This document shows, one piece after another, positions 62,709 to 64,000 of a stretch of 64,000 nucleotides of DNA (the stretch's first letter is position 1; each line of letters begins with the position of its first letter). The notes beneath the pieces are model-generated. The model saw only the letters and a list, made by a program, of their open reading frames with translations. It was not told the DNA's origin and ran no database searches. Origin of the DNA: Ahaetulla prasina (taxonomy: Eukaryota > Chordata > Lepidosauria > Squamata > Colubridae). Location of the stretch: assembly GCF_028640845.1 (NCBI RefSeq), contig NC_080546.1, positions 29,285,020 to 29,349,019 on the forward strand, in the 5' to 3' direction. Made by a program: the position numbers and the translations under genes.

Positions 62709-62721
62709 TTGTCTGGCCTTA

Positions 62722-63230
62722 AAAAATAAAAAAGGAAGAGATGTTGCAATATAGCCATACGGATTCCATCTGAGAGATCACCTATGTGCTAGATTAGCGT
62801 GGGATTCTCCCAGCTAGTTGGATCACATAGGTAGAAACTTCTTTGATGTTAGAGTCACATCAGAGGAACAGGATATTTACCTCTATGGTGTGAAGATGCA
62901 TTTACAGTTTTACAGTTTCCTTTACTTGATAAGATCTTCCTCACAAAGATCTAAGGAATCCCTTTATGTGAAGATCAATTGGTATGCAAGGTTAGGATGT
63001 CACAGGATGTATTGCTATGTTTTGCTACATGATCGATATACAAGATTTTGTTTGATGTATTGCTTTCTGATAGACTCTCTTTGATGTATGTGCCTTCTGA
63101 TGTTATTGTCTTCTATGCAAATGCTTTCCTGTAAGAATCCTAATAAAAGGAGAGGCTTAGATTTTGTTCTGGGCTCTCATCCCAACGAAAACTTTGCTTC
63201 TGGCTCATTGCTTCATGAGAGACCACCGCA
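62722..63230 (+). mobile_element. Polypurine tract and 3' LTR
   Basis: AAAATAAAAAAGGAAGAGA precedes TGTTGCAATATAGCC (62742). The LTR carries AATAAA at 63142-63147 and ends about ..CACCGCA at 63230, where L1 sequence resumes. The exact right edge is uncertain because there is no second LTR to align. Confidence 0.6.
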
Positions 63231-64000
63231 CTTCCCTATTCAAATCTTGTTCCAAATTCTTGTTTTGTTTTTAATTTTCCCAATTCATTTGATATGTCCC
63301 TGTACCTAATTATTTTAGCCCAGTCTATTAAATTTGGATGTGTTAATGTTTCGTTGGGGGAAATCAGAGATGGTATATTCGTATAATGTTGTTTTTTGAT
63401 TTTATTCCAAATTAATAATAATGAATTCCTAATTATGTGTCTCCTAAAATACCCATGATTTTTGTTCTTTTCACTCCATAAGAATGCATGCCATCCTATC
63501 TATAGGTCACACTCTTCTATTATTAAAATTCTTCATCTATTCCTTTAACCATGTCAGGCATGCTGCTTGGTAATAAATTTCTCAATCTGGTAAGGCTACT
63601 CCCCACCATCTTTATTATCCTGTAGGGTTTTTAGTCTAATTCTAGGCTTTCTTCCTTGCCATATAAATTTTGAGGTCAATTTATTTAATAAGTCAAAATA
63701 TTTTTTTTCTATTCTTATCGGTATAACCTGGAAGAGGAACAGGATTTTGGGCAAGATATTCATTTTTATTGCTGCCACTCTTCCGATCCATGAAATTTGT
63801 AAGTTCTTCCAATTTTTCAAATCTTTCCCAATCTGCAGTATTAATTTGTCATAGTTATCTTTTTTGTTCTGTTAGCCAAATCCCTAGATATTTTATTTCT
63901 TTTGTTATCTAAATGTTCATGTTATTTTCTAATTCTGTCTCTCATTTTTTTGTGAGGTTTTTGTTAGTAATTTGGATTTCATCCTATTGATTTTTAAACC
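63231..64000 (-). mobile_element. L1 ORF2 fragment, upstream half, antisense
   Basis: Minus-strand ISWIGRVAAIKMNILPKILF, LTSKFIWQGRKPRIRLKTLQ, and further left GKLKTKQEFGTR. This is the region after the RT active site of L1 ORF2, running off the right edge. It is the other half of 58170-58560. Confidence 0.85.

Larger units (their letters stand above)
58558..63230 (+). mobile_element. Endogenous retrovirus remnant without pol
   Basis: Order: 45-bp array, leader with a possible primer-binding site, gag fragments (59058-60069), about 1.6 kb of unassigned sequence, Env transmembrane remnant (62200-62708), polypurine tract and 3' LTR (62742-63230). No reverse transcriptase or protease frame is visible and no matching 5' LTR was found. 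It lies inside an antisense L1 within a CFI intron. The mix of a betaretrovirus-like matrix start and a CX6CC-type Env remnant is inference from motifs. Confidence 0.75.

Noticed and set aside
58150..64000. Further upstream CFI exons
   Set aside because: I searched the minus strand for the protease start (IVGG-like), the catalytic His exon and Cys-rich LDLRA/SRCR modules and saw only L1 and retroviral sequence.

Overview
The window is vertebrate nuclear DNA, almost certainly from a squamate reptile and most likely a snake. It has intron-containing genes with canonical GT..AG splice sites. It also has a repeat set typical of squamates: CR1, L1 and Bov-B LINEs, Sauria-type tRNA SINEs with Bov-B-like tails, and many short hAT-like elements with 8-bp target-site duplications. 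The gene order MCUB(+) - CASP6(-) - PLA2G12A(-) - CFI(-) matches the conserved block on human chromosome 4q25.

Layout. 1-6141: the 3' half of MCUB, a mitochondrial calcium uniporter paralogue, whose first visible part is tandemly duplicated. 7402-27068: all of CASP6 (minus strand), eight coding exons giving a 308-residue open frame, with a CpG-rich promoter around 26.0-27.4 kb. 27.1-39.8 kb: intergenic repeats (solo LTRs, L1, CR1, an L2-like LINE, SINEs, a purine-rich tract). 39865-45911: all of PLA2G12A (minus), four coding exons, 193 residues, with a CpG-rich promoter. 46.4-53.4 kb: intergenic repeats, including a 1.13-kb hAT-like element that contains a second one. 53463-58083: the last three coding exons of CFI (minus); its upstream exons lie beyond the right edge. 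58.1-64.0 kb: CFI intron holding an antisense L1 interrupted by a degraded retrovirus-like element.

The four genes are functionally unrelated (mitochondrial calcium uptake, apoptosis, secreted phospholipase, complement control) and are neighbours only by synteny. I did not find an unknown multi-gene system. What stands out is genome rearrangement: a microhomology-bounded tandem duplication that copies a frame-neutral MCUB exon and leaves a broken decoy exon; a 730-bp inverted duplication inside a Bov-B LINE; a nearly full-length L1 inside a hAT-like MITE with both sets of target duplications readable; and a pol-less endogenous retrovirus with a duplicated matrix-like segment inside an L1.
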